Shown here piece after piece: positions 36,349 to 45,190 of a stretch of DNA of 64,000 bases. This DNA comes from Corynebacterium freiburgense (lineage in GTDB: Bacteria > Actinomycetota > Actinomycetes > Mycobacteriales > Mycobacteriaceae), in the NCBI RefSeq assembly GCF_030408815.1, contig NZ_CP047355.1:1178001-1242000 (forward strand), read 5' to 3'. Within the stretch, counting starts at the first letter, position 1, and every line of letters begins with the position of its first letter. The position numbers and the translations under genes are program-made. Under the pieces are notes generated by a model. That model saw only the letters and a program-made list of their open reading frames with translations, ran no database searches and was not told the DNA's origin.

Positions 36349-37293
36349 ATGTGGAAGCGAAAAACGCGGGATTACCTCGAGTTAGTTGATAATACTTTGC
36401 CGTATCCGGGAAGCGGTATCGCTACATTGGGATTTGAATTGGCCGTATCGTTGTATTGGAACAGTGGGGACATGGGGCAATTGGAACCATTACAAATAAA
36501 AAATGGAAAAATACTTCCATTAGTTCGTGAATTTGCCCCAGAAACCGCTCCCATTGCCGCCACTATTTTTACGGTATGTGGGCATAGGGCGGTTGTGAAA
36601 CTTGTTCCCGAATGTCTAGTACAGGCGGAGCGGGCCAATATCGTAACACTTGGTGGTACACAAGAGGGCGTGGTGACTGTTGGGGTGGGTACGCCGGATA
36701 CATTGGGATTTCCAGAGTGCGTATTGGTGGAAAACCCGGAGTGCTTTCACGAAGTATTGCCCTTGATTCATAGTCTTCAAAATGCGCGAACGAGTGTTTG
36801 CGTGAAGCGTCGCCAAACACGAAACGAACTTTTAGAATTTACGGCTCAGGTATGCGGCACCCGACCCGAGTTTGCACCAGTTTTTTTGGAGGAGGCTAGT
36901 AGGATTTTCTGGTACTGCGGAGATATTGCGAGCGCGCGGATGCTATTTAGCAAAGCTAGAAACATCGAGGCGAACTACAGGTTGCCTGTGGATTATGGCA
37001 GACACTGTCGGGTAATCGAACAATTTGCGTCACTTGGGTTGTGTTCGGCAAAAGTGTTCCAAGTAGAAGCCAAAGGCATTGCTGCTATGTCTCCGGGCAG
37101 CAATGCTGCTTTTCTATGGTTGCTTCGCATATATATTGCGAATATTTGCGCTGGTTATGGCCCTTTTGAAACGGTGAAGCGTTGTTTATATCGCTTGGGA
37201 GACAAAGTGCCATTAAGCCGCGCAGCAATTAGCGCTGAAATGCGTAAAGCTATCCAAGCAACTGGAATGAAGCAATCAAATGAGCCTGTGTAA
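36349..37293 (+). CDS. Short third paralogue, N-terminal region only
   Basis: A 314-residue protein matching only the first fifth of the two large proteins: AVVKLVPECLVQAE, LGFPECVLVENPECFHEVLPL, PVFLEEASRIFWYCGDIASARMLFSKARNIEANYRLPVDYGRH and FASLGLCSAK line up in order with both. It ends shortly after the region equivalent to the YLVRDxRKLG block. Start is uncertain: the frame runs from ATG 36349, but the match begins near ATG 36472 and neither has a good ribosome site. It is separated from the operon by a terminator. It may be a decayed third large gene or a free-standing N-terminal adaptor. The intact 314-codon frame favours continued use. Confidence 0.65.
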   Translation: MWKRKTRDYLELVDNTLPYPGSGIATLGFELAVSLYWNSGDMGQLEPLQIKNGKILPLVREFAPETAPIAATIFTVCGHRAVVKLVPECLVQAERANIVTLGGTQEGVVTVGVGTPDTLGFPECVLVENPECFHEVLPLIHSLQNARTSVCVKRRQTRNELLEFTAQVCGTRPEFAPVFLEEASRIFWYCGDIASARMLFSKARNIEANYRLPVDYGRHCRVIEQFASLGLCSAKVFQVEAKGIAAMSPGSNAAFLWLLRIYIANICAGYGPFETVKRCLYRLGDKVPLSRAAISAEMRKAIQATGMKQSNEPV

Positions 37294-38485
37294 GAGACTG
37301 ACCTTTTACTTTTAAAGCTCCAAGCGGGGGTAGTGGGCTTTAAAAGGTAGCGTCACACGCCTGCCGTGTTTGGTGCTAGTTATCAGGGCACATCTAGTGC
37401 GCTAATGTGAACTTAGCCAGAAAGGGTTCTTGGCTGGATCAATATAGTCTGCAAAATGGCCAAATTTTAGCTTTGTGTTCGGTAGGGGAAGCATACTCGC
37501 TGGCCTGGCTATTTGGTTATGTTGATAATAGCAATATTGTTCGGACGTGAGATTGGGGGGTGGCGCGTGAATGACTCGGGCAAAGCAATCATGTGGCGTG
37601 GCATTTCATCATGCATTATCCGTTAGGTCTTTGCAGGGGATGACGGGTACACCCTTTTGGGTGCACATGCTTCTATGCGTGCAAACTCATTGTTGTCTGG
37701 GTTTGGCCAGGGCTAATATCTCCATGTATTGATCGTTTCTACGGTATTTCGGGATTCGAGTTTAAGGTGTACTGCTCTGTGGATGGGGGCACTTGCCAAA
37801 GGGGTGGCGGGCGTACTTTTCTGCAAAATTACAGCACAAGCAGTGTATGCAGTGAAGAGTGCCAATTAATTATTAGAAAGTTATGAGAATTAGATCATTT
37901 ATTATGTGTTGTGATGGCAATATTTTAGATTTTGGTTATTTTTCCAGCGTACTCTTTTTTGCGTTATCTGGTGTTTTGGAGCAAGGAAATATATATGGTA
38001 GGGGGGATTGATTCTAAAATAGTTGTCGCAGTATTCTGGCAAAGTATTCGCACTTCTGCTGCTGAATTGCAGTGTCATTGGGTTTGGTGTTGGTATTGGG
38101 TTGCTTATATTTACGGGGGTCTGGGTATACGCTTTGTGCTGCGATTAAGATAATCTCATGATTCGATTTCTGGCGGGGGTGGCATGCAATCCACGCACTT
38201 CGAATGGTTGTACGCAAACATATCTAAGTCAAATATATTGCGGAAAACCATATAGGGTGATACTAGATTTGAAGCAGCCATTTTTGTTTTGCGATAGCGT
38301 AAAATCTGCCGGCTAACATTTGAAGTAGAACTACCCCTAAATTGGCTATCTCTTTTGAGTAAGTTCCTGAACTAATCCTAAGAATTTGGAAATTGAGTAG
38401 CGTTTTAGCGCTGAATTTGTTTCTAATGGATGGTATGAATACAAGAACTACGTTTTGGCACCATCTTTTGAGGCCACTGAGTACA
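37294..38485. other. 1.2-kb gene-poor interval after the third paralogue
   Basis: No convincing gene; the longest frames are short and lack ribosome sites. A CTTTTAAAGC/GCTTTAAAAG inverted repeat (37309-37318 and 37337-37346) follows the stop and may terminate it. GGGTACACCC...GGGTGCACA near 37648 is a further small hairpin. I searched for remnants of the C-terminal landmarks of the large paralogues (ERYI-G, YRTRRR) by eye and saw none. The last 100 bp must hold the promoter for the VWA gene. Confidence 0.5.
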
Positions 38486-40468
38486 ATGAAACGTTCTGGT
38501 CCCATTGCAGTTTTAGGGGCGTGTGCGCTGCTTGGGGCTGGGGCACCGGTGGCCTGGGCAGCGACTACGGCCACTACGGAAGCCGCCACAGAGGCTGCAG
38601 GAACGTATCCAGATACGGCGTTGATTATCGACGCCTCGGGCTCAATGTGGGCGCCTGATGCTTCTGGGCAGGTACGTATGGACGCTGCGAAGCAAGCTAC
38701 CGTTGGTCTTGTAAATCAGTTACCAAAAGATCAAAAGCTAGCATTATTGACCTATGGTATTGGCACTGGCAATACCGACGCCGAAAAAGAAGCGGGCTGT
38801 AAAGATGTTCATACGCTCGTTAAGTTGGGTGGTTCGCATGAAGAGATCGCCACTCAGGTAGAAGGGCTGCAGGCAAGCGGGTATACCCCTATTGGGCCAG
38901 CTTTATTACAGGCGGAAAAAGAACTTGAGAGCACGGGACCTCGCCAAATCGTGTTGGTTTCGGATGGCATTGATACCTGTGCACCTCCACAAGTTGCCGA
39001 TGTTGCAAAGGAAATTCGCGACCGCTCTGGCGATGAACTTGTAATCAATGTGGTTGGTTTTAATGTCAACGACGAGGCGCGTGCTCAGCTTCAGCAAGTT
39101 GCTGAAGTCAGTGGTGGCGTATACACCGACGCTAGTGATGCCGATTCATTATTGGAGTCTTTGGCAGCCAAGACTAACGGCGGTGACTCAAATAAGACCG
39201 ATAGTTCAAAGACCTCTGGGGAAGAAACCTCCACATCTGAAACCACCGGTAGTGAAGATCCTTCCTCAAGCAAAGAATCGACAACTGCTTCTGAGGAACC
39301 ATCATCCAGTGGTTCTGCAGCCGCAGCAGCACTTGGTGGTCTTAAAGATGATCAACCTGCTCCTGAGGTTTATAAAGGTAACCTTCCTGCCACTGTCCAA
39401 AGCGGCGGTGAAGTAAAAGACCAGGATCTTTCTTGGACTGTGAACCTTGAGCAAGGCCAGCAGCTCAATGCTGGATTCCTGATTCCTGAGCCGGCGAAGA
39501 ACACCACTGGTGGAGGAACCGACATTACTTTGACACCAACGCTTACAAGCCCAGATGGAAAGAGCTGTGAAGCTACTGTTACAGAAGCCAAGGTGCAGGA
39601 TGACTTTGCATTCACACAGTCTGCCTCATTGCTTTCCCCAGTGATTGAAAAGGCAAGCATGTGTAAGCCTGGTGAGTACACACTGTCTCTCAAGCGTTCT
39701 GGTGAACTTGTGGGAGACCAAGAACTGCCTGTTGAGCTTTCCTTGTGGGGCGTGCCACAGGTAGATGAATCGAATATGCCAGCTGCTTCCGATAAGCCTG
39801 AAGTTGGTGAAGTAACTGTTGGCACAGCTACTGGTAAGTTGCCAACAGATACTGATAAGTCCGCTGCACCAAGCGTGAGTGAAGGTACTTACGATGTAGA
39901 ACTAGCCCCAGGTGAAACCCACTGGTTCAAAGTTCCTGTCAAGGACGGACAGCGTCTACAAATGCAGATGCAAGCAGATCCTACTGGTGCCGAAGGCCAC
40001 AATGTTGGGTGGAAAGTCTTTGGCCCAATGTTTAACCCAGTGGAACTCAATGTTGGTGATAAAGGCAATGTTGGTTTGAATGCCAATGCAGAAACAGTTG
40101 CCGATATTGCTACCCAGCCAATTCGTTGGGCAAACCTCAAGACCGAAGGGCCTACGGCAAATGGTTTCCTCGCTGGTGAGCAATACGTAGCCCTCCGCCA
40201 TAATGCTCCTGAAGGCGACACCAAACCTGCCAAGTTCCGGCTAGCCCTCGCAAATACCGGTGAGTCCGAGGCTGCACCAAACTTTGCACAGGCAACTGGT
40301 GTACCGGAAGGTACTGGTACCTCGAATACGGCAGCTAATACCAATAACAGCAGCAAGTCCGCCAATGTGTGGTGGTTGCTCCTCCTGCTGTTCACTTTGG
40401 TAGGTATTGTTTCCTATGTTGCAGCCCGCAAAAAGTGGGATAAGGACGAAGAAGCAGCAAAGGCGTAA
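38486..40468 (+). CDS. Secreted, membrane-anchored von Willebrand factor A-domain protein
   Basis: A 660-residue extracytoplasmic protein. A signal peptide (residues 1-25, MKRSGPIAVLGACALLGAGA, cleavage after AWA) precedes a VWA domain (about 43-205) with an intact metal site: DASGS at 49-53 and VSDGIDTC later. A Ser/Thr/Glu-rich linker (about 215-270), a large beta-rich region and a C-terminal membrane helix (VWWLLLLLFTLVGIVSYVA) with a charged tail complete it. The frame opens at 38393 with internal ATGs at 38426 and 38435; I chose 38486 because it gives a compact signal peptide, but the ribosome site is weak. It may bind a protein or polymer in the cell envelope. A hairpin follows. Confidence 0.8.
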   Translation: MKRSGPIAVLGACALLGAGAPVAWAATTATTEAATEAAGTYPDTALIIDASGSMWAPDASGQVRMDAAKQATVGLVNQLPKDQKLALLTYGIGTGNTDAEKEAGCKDVHTLVKLGGSHEEIATQVEGLQASGYTPIGPALLQAEKELESTGPRQIVLVSDGIDTCAPPQVADVAKEIRDRSGDELVINVVGFNVNDEARAQLQQVAEVSGGVYTDASDADSLLESLAAKTNGGDSNKTDSSKTSGEETSTSETTGSEDPSSSKESTTASEEPSSSGSAAAAALGGLKDDQPAPEVYKGNLPATVQSGGEVKDQDLSWTVNLEQGQQLNAGFLIPEPAKNTTGGGTDITLTPTLTSPDGKSCEATVTEAKVQDDFAFTQSASLLSPVIEKASMCKPGEYTLSLKRSGELVGDQELPVELSLWGVPQVDESNMPAASDKPEVGEVTVGTATGKLPTDTDKSAAPSVSEGTYDVELAPGETHWFKVPVKDGQRLQMQMQADPTGAEGHNVGWKVFGPMFNPVELNVGDKGNVGLNANAETVADIATQPIRWANLKTEGPTANGFLAGEQYVALRHNAPEGDTKPAKFRLALANTGESEAAPNFAQATGVPEGTGTSNTAANTNNSSKSANVWWLLLLLFTLVGIVSYVAARKKWDKDEEAAKA

Positions 40469-40477
40469 CTAGCCTCA

Positions 40478-40528
40478 ATGGGTGTGTTAGTGAAATAGTG
40501 TTCAATATTGCTCTACACACCCATATTG
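40478..40528 (+). terminator. Hairpin after the VWA gene
   Basis: ATGGGTGTGT (40478-40487) pairs with ACACACCCAT (40515-40524). Only a weak T-rich tail follows. Confidence 0.5.
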
Positions 40529-40588
40529 CTTCGCCTTATGCTGGGCTAAAGGTACTTGCGGTGCAGGCAGTCGGTATAGTTTGTCGGT

Positions 40589-42094
40589 ATGACTGCAGCG
40601 TTTATTGACCTTATGGATTATGACGAAGTTTTAGAAAAGTTCGAACCAGTAATGGGCATGGAAGTGCATGTTGAACTGGCTACTGAAACGAAAATGTTTT
40701 CAGCAAGTTCAGCGCATTTTGGTGCAGAACCTAATTCAAACGTCGATCCAGTAAGTCTTGGGCTTCCTGGTGCGCTGCCAGTGGTTAATGCCAAAGGCGT
40801 TGAGTGGGCAATTAAAATCGGGCTCGCCTTAAACTGCTCAATTGCGGAGTCTTCTCGGTTCGCTCGAAAGAATTACTTCTATCCTGATCAGCCGAAAAAC
40901 TATCAAATTTCGCAGTATGACGAGCCGATTGCGTTCGATGGATACCTCGATGTGGTGCTGGATGATGGTACCGAATGGCGTGTGGAAATCGAACGTGCTC
41001 ACATGGAAGAAGACACCGGAAAACTCACACATATTGGTGGAGCTGATGGGCGTATTCATGGTGCACACAGTTCATTAGTGGACTGCAACCGAGCTGGAGT
41101 TCCACTTATTGAGATTGTCACCAAACCAATCGAAGGTGCTGGCGAGCGTGCGCCGGAAGTAGCGCGTGCCTATGTTTCGGCATTGCGTGATTTGGTGAAA
41201 GCTCTTGGTGTTTCGGATGCTCGCATGGATCAAGGATCGATGCGGGTGGATTCCAATGTGTCGCTTAAACGTAAAGGTGCTTCCGAATTTGGCACCCGCA
41301 CCGAAACAAAGAACATTAACTCACTCAGGTCTGTGGAGCAGGCGGTGCGTTTTGAAATGCAACGTCAAGCTCAGGTTTTAGAAGATGGTGGTGAGATTAT
41401 TCAGGAAACCCGCCACTATCAGGAAACTGATGGGACGACTACACCAGGTCGTGTCAAGGAAACTGCGGAAGATTATCGGTACTTTAATGACCCAGATCTT
41501 CCGCCGGTGATTGCACCACGTGAGTGGGTTGAAGAAATCCGTGCAACTCTTCCTGAACTGCCATGGATCCGTAAAGCCCGTATTCAAAAAGAATGGAATC
41601 TTTCTGATGCGGAAATGCGGGATTTAATAAATGCTGGTGCCTTGGAGCTTATTATCCAAACAGTCGAGGCTGGCACGACCTCCGGTGAAGCGCGTTCGTG
41701 GTGGGTGTCTTATTTGGCGCAAAAGGCAAATCAGGCAGGGGTGGAATTGGATGCATTGGAAATCACCCCAAGCCAAGTTGCTCGTGTAGTTGCACTGATT
41801 AATGAAGGCAAACTCACCAATAAACTTGCTCGGCAAGCAGTAGATGGTGTGCTTGCTGGTGAAGGCGATATTGACGATGTTGTAGCCGCTCGCGGACTTG
41901 AAGTAGTCCGCGATGATGGTGCTATTGAAAAAGCCGTTGATGAAGCACTTGCGGCGAATCCTGACATTGTAGAAAAGTACAAGGCAGGCAATAAGAAAGT
42001 TGCTGGCGCAATTGTAGGTGCTGTAATGAAGGCGACTCGTGGTAAAGCCGATCCAGCATTGGTGAACAAGCTTATTGCGGAAAAGTGCAGTTAA
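40589..42094 (+). CDS. gatB: Asp/Glu-tRNA amidotransferase subunit B
   Basis: The 501-residue tRNA-binding kinase/transamidase subunit of Gat[21 protein letters not shown] and the metal/ammonia-channel region [16 protein letters not shown] are diagnostic, and the C-terminal YqeY-like tail is complete. TATAGT at 40575-40580 lies 8 nt before the ATG, suggesting a leaderless mRNA. It is separated from gatCA by pfkA and about 32 kb of other genes. Confidence 0.96.
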   Translation: MTAAFIDLMDYDEVLEKFEPVMGMEVHVELATETKMFSASSAHFGAEPNSNVDPVSLGLPGALPVVNAKGVEWAIKIGLALNCSIAESSRFARKNYFYPDQPKNYQISQYDEPIAFDGYLDVVLDDGTEWRVEIERAHMEEDTGKLTHIGGADGRIHGAHSSLVDCNRAGVPLIEIVTKPIEGAGERAPEVARAYVSALRDLVKALGVSDARMDQGSMRVDSNVSLKRKGASEFGTRTETKNINSLRSVEQAVRFEMQRQAQVLEDGGEIIQETRHYQETDGTTTPGRVKETAEDYRYFNDPDLPPVIAPREWVEEIRATLPELPWIRKARIQKEWNLSDAEMRDLINAGALELIIQTVEAGTTSGEARSWWVSYLAQKANQAGVELDALEITPSQVARVVALINEGKLTNKLARQAVDGVLAGEGDIDDVVAARGLEVVRDDGAIEKAVDEALAANPDIVEKYKAGNKKVAGAIVGAVMKATRGKADPALVNKLIAEKCS

Positions 42095-42126
42095 ATTAGC
42101 TTTCACCTACTGGAGTATTCTGCGTA

Positions 42127-42840
42127 TTAATGCAGGATAAGTCGGACCGCGATTCCGATCATTACTACACCGATTATTGCATTGACAATACGCCAGGTTT
42201 GCGGATTTGATAATGGCGTGGCAAGTTTTGCTGCGCCATAACCGATAGTTGGGAACCATATAAAACTGGCAGCGAGTGCGCCAGCAGCGAAATACCAACG
42301 GCCCGTAAGTCCATGTTGATTTGCAAGGTTGCCTAGCATTACCAATGTGTCTAAATATGCTGCAGGGTTAAGCCATGTCATTACGATCGCGGCAAGCGCT
42401 GGTTTTTTCCAATCTGGTTGGATTTTTTGTTGGCTTACCGTGGTCCGCTGTTTTACCTTTACATTCGAACTTGTAGCAGATTGGTCCGGCGCTACTTGAT
42501 CAAAAGAGTTTGAAGGCGATATTTCTGTCTGTTTTGAACCACTATCGGTGGGTAAAGTTCGAGGTTTCCAAGCATCTTTAAAGCAACTCGCAGCGAAGTA
42601 AAGAAGATAGAAAAACCCAAACCATTTTAGGGCGATAAGTACTATTGGGGCGCGTTCCACGAGGACACCTACGCCGGCGGTACCGCCGAGGATAAGTAGG
42701 ACGTCGGAAAGTAAGCAAATGATTATCACAGCGGTGACTCCGACTCGCGCAATGCCCTGGCGGATTAAGAGTGCATTCTGGGGGCCAATGGCGATAATAA
42801 GGGACAAGCCCATTAGAAAACCGTTGATAAAAATGCTCAT
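42127..42840 (-). CDS. lysE: Basic amino-acid exporter LysE
   Basis: A 237-residue LysE/ArgO exporter that expels L-lysine and L-arginine when they accumulate. MSIFINGFLMGLSLIIAIGPQNALLIRQG is the family N-terminus, and MTWLNPAAYLDTLVMLG the conserved central motif. About 60 polar residues between helices 3 and 4 match the long loop of corynebacterial LysE. The frame opens 29 codons earlier, but the family N-terminus begins at 42840. It diverges from lysG, its activator. No terminator is visible between it and gatB. Confidence 0.92.
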   Translation of the reverse strand: MSIFINGFLMGLSLIIAIGPQNALLIRQGIARVGVTAVIIICLLSDVLLILGGTAGVGVLVERAPIVLIALKWFGFFYLLYFAASCFKDAWKPRTLPTDSGSKQTEISPSNSFDQVAPDQSATSSNVKVKQRTTVSQQKIQPDWKKPALAAIVMTWLNPAAYLDTLVMLGNLANQHGLTGRWYFAAGALAASFIWFPTIGYGAAKLATPLSNPQTWRIVNAIIGVVMIGIAVRLILH

Positions 42841-42912
42841 AATGCAACATTGTGACCCAAACTCTACATAAGTAAAAATTAATGACTTTGAAGTTGGGTT
42901 AGAATCTCTAAT

Positions 42913-43782
42913 ATGAACTTGAAGCATTTAGCCACACTTCTTGCGGTCCTTGATGAAGGTAGCTTTGAAGCAGCGGCGGACTCCCTTGCTGTCACGCCGT
43001 CGGCAGTAAGCCAACGGATAAAAGCACTAGAGGCACAAGCTGGCCGAGTATTGGTAAGGCGTACTGTTCCAGCAACCGCAACGGAAGCGGGAGAAGTGCT
43101 AGCGCAGGCTGCTCGAAGAATGGCGTTATTACAAGCCGAAACTGATGCGCAAATGCGCGGTAGGTTAGCGGAAGTGCCCCTGAGTATTGCAATTAATGCT
43201 GATTCTTTGGCTACTTGGTTTCGTCCCGTCTTAGCGGATGTCGCGCGCTGGGGTGGGGCGTCATTGAGATTATGGGTTGAGGATGAATCACAATCATTGC
43301 AACTACTCCGAAGAGGGGATTGCTTAGGGGCGGTAACGCGGGAATCCAAACCTGTGTCCGGGTGCGACGTTGAGCCTTTGGGGCTCATGCGGTACCGCGC
43401 CGTCGCAACGCCACAATTACGTGATGCCTATACCAAGGATCGAACGCTTGATTGGGCAGCGATGCCGGTGTTGCGTTATGGGCGGAATGACAAGTTGCAA
43501 AATGAAGACCTCCACGGTCGGGTAAGCGAGCTTCCGGCCCAACGTAGGATCTCACAGATCCCCTCATCTGAGGGCTTTTTGGAAGCTGCTCGCGTAGGGC
43601 TTGGTTGGGCGTTGGTTCCTGATATTCAGGCGCAATCTTTATTGGATTCAGGTGAACTTGTGCTCTTAGATAGCCGTGTTTCTGATGTGGAATTATATTG
43701 GCAGCATTGGCGTTTGGAATCGCCCCTTCTCCAGCGACTTTCAGACACGGTTGTTACTGCTGCGCGGAGTGCCTTGAGCTAA
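42913..43782 (+). CDS. lysG: LysR-type activator of lysE
   Basis: A 289-residue LysR-family regulator of the ArgP/LysG branch. The N-terminal helix-turn-helix reads LATLLAVLDEGSFEAAADSLAVTPSAVSQRIKALE. The rest is the effector-binding domain, known in Corynebacterium to sense Lys, Arg or His and then activate lysE. TAGAAT at 42900-42905 is exactly 7 nt before the ATG, so it is probably leaderless. The 72-bp gap to the lysE start should hold the shared operator. Confidence 0.93.
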   Translation: MNLKHLATLLAVLDEGSFEAAADSLAVTPSAVSQRIKALEAQAGRVLVRRTVPATATEAGEVLAQAARRMALLQAETDAQMRGRLAEVPLSIAINADSLATWFRPVLADVARWGGASLRLWVEDESQSLQLLRRGDCLGAVTRESKPVSGCDVEPLGLMRYRAVATPQLRDAYTKDRTLDWAAMPVLRYGRNDKLQNEDLHGRVSELPAQRRISQIPSSEGFLEAARVGLGWALVPDIQAQSLLDSGELVLLDSRVSDVELYWQHWRLESPLLQRLSDTVVTAARSALS

Positions 43783-43856
43783 GGAAGGGTATATATACGC
43801 CACGCCGAACAGGAATTTCACCCACGAACAGGGCAAACTCGCATACTGTTGCAGGT

Positions 43857-45086
43857 ATGAGCGACAACACTCGTGAACCTGAAAATTCTGAAGTAGAGAA
43901 TTTGGAAGTTCCTACGTCCCGTAAAGAAGGAGATGTCTATGCGCGGGCGGGTCGAGTAGCGCCCCAAAAAATTCCTGCGGCGCCTCAACAAACACCGACG
44001 CCTGAAGAAGAACCGGCTCCGGTGCCGTTTTCGGAGCAGACGCCTACCGTGACATTTGATCCTCGGGAGCACCTCGATGAAGATGTAGATATTCCCGTCG
44101 CTCCACCACAATTTGTGCAGGCGCCACAGACCCCAGCGCACCCCTCGGATGCGCCCACAACAGTGTTTGAACCGCAAGCTGCGGAGCCAAAGCCTATTCC
44201 AAGTCGGAGCGCTACTGCAGAAGGTGCAAAGACCTCTCCAAGTGATGATCCGAAAGTAGAGGCTATGCACTCCCCAGCAACGCCAGCAGGTGAGCCAACG
44301 GTAATGTTTGACGCACCTTCAGTGCGCCAAAACCCGGGCTTTACATTGCCGGAGCCAGGGGAAGAGGATCTTCATACTGCGCAAGGCAGATCAGATTTCC
44401 AATCGCGACCGGAGCAAACAACCACGCTACCGCCATATAGTCAGGTAACTGCGGATGAGCAATTCCGTAATAATCCAAGTGATTCTGTGGTGTCTCAAGG
44501 CGCCCCAGTTGCGGTAGCAGAGGAACATAGTGCTGTGCCAGCAGAGAGTCTGCCACCGCAAGCGGATGCGCGGCGCGGCACAATCGATTTCGGCATTTTT
44601 ATTATTCGTGCCGTATTCGGCTTTTTCCTAATCTTTTTATCAGTTAAAACCTTCTTCCAACTTGGCGGAGATACTGGATTAGCCGGGCTGGAAGCGGAAT
44701 ATGCTAATTACCTCCAACCAGGAATACTGGCAGTAGCAATTCCAGCTATGTTGCTTACTGCCGGGGTATTTCTACTTCTTGGTTTAGTCACTCCTGTGGC
44801 CGCAGCGATTGCAACCACTGGTACGGCTTTCGAGGCATTACATCTTATTGATACCGATGGTGAAGCTTTTAACCTGCTCAGGATTGGTGATGGTGTAATT
44901 CTTGGCATTATCTTTGTGGCAATTTCGATTGGATTGCAATTTACTGGGCCGGGACGATTGTCGCTAGACTTTGGCCGCAGTTGGGCTCGTCGTCCACTGA
45001 TTAGCTCCTGGGTGTTTGCCCTTTTAGGGTTGGCGGGTGCTGCAGCACTGTGGTGGTTTGGTGCGGGAGTGAACCCGTTTAACTAA
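43857..45086 (+). CDS. Membrane protein with Pro-rich N-terminus and DoxX-like domain
   Basis: A 409-residue protein. The first 240 residues are Pro/Glu/Ala-rich, with recurrent TVTFDP, TTVFEP and TVMFD motifs, and probably cytoplasmic and disordered. The last 165 form four membrane helices of DoxX type (FGIFIIRAVFGFFLIFLS, AMLLTAGVFLLLGLVTPVAA and two more). TACTGT at 43844-43849 lies 7 nt before the ATG at 43857, fixing the start; the frame opens earlier inside lysG. The repeated T-V/M-F-D/E-P phrases look like short binding or phosphorylation motifs. Function unknown. Confidence 0.8.
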   Translation: MSDNTREPENSEVENLEVPTSRKEGDVYARAGRVAPQKIPAAPQQTPTPEEEPAPVPFSEQTPTVTFDPREHLDEDVDIPVAPPQFVQAPQTPAHPSDAPTTVFEPQAAEPKPIPSRSATAEGAKTSPSDDPKVEAMHSPATPAGEPTVMFDAPSVRQNPGFTLPEPGEEDLHTAQGRSDFQSRPEQTTTLPPYSQVTADEQFRNNPSDSVVSQGAPVAVAEEHSAVPAESLPPQADARRGTIDFGIFIIRAVFGFFLIFLSVKTFFQLGGDTGLAGLEAEYANYLQPGILAVAIPAMLLTAGVFLLLGLVTPVAAAIATTGTAFEALHLIDTDGEAFNLLRIGDGVILGIIFVAISIGLQFTGPGRLSLDFGRSWARRPLISSWVFALLGLAGAAALWWFGAGVNPFN

Positions 45087-45107
45087 TCGCTACATATACA
45101 GATGCGA

Positions 45108-45155
45108 AAAACCTGGTTGCCAGTGGATTATCCCACTTAAAAGCAACCAGGTTTT
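45108..45155. terminator. Bidirectional terminator between the DoxX-like gene and ilvD
   Basis: A 13-bp perfect stem: AAAACCTGGTTGC (45108-45120) with GCAACCAGGTTTT (45143-45155). The loop contains a second small AGTGG/CCACT pairing. T-runs are present on both strands. Confidence 0.9.
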
Positions 45156-45190
45156 GTTATGGTCAGGCCTCTGCTTTAGATCTGCTTGTA

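Noticed and set aside
37932..38153. 73-codon frame in the gene-poor stretch
   Set aside because: Trp/Tyr-rich random-looking product with no ribosome site or homology that I recognise.
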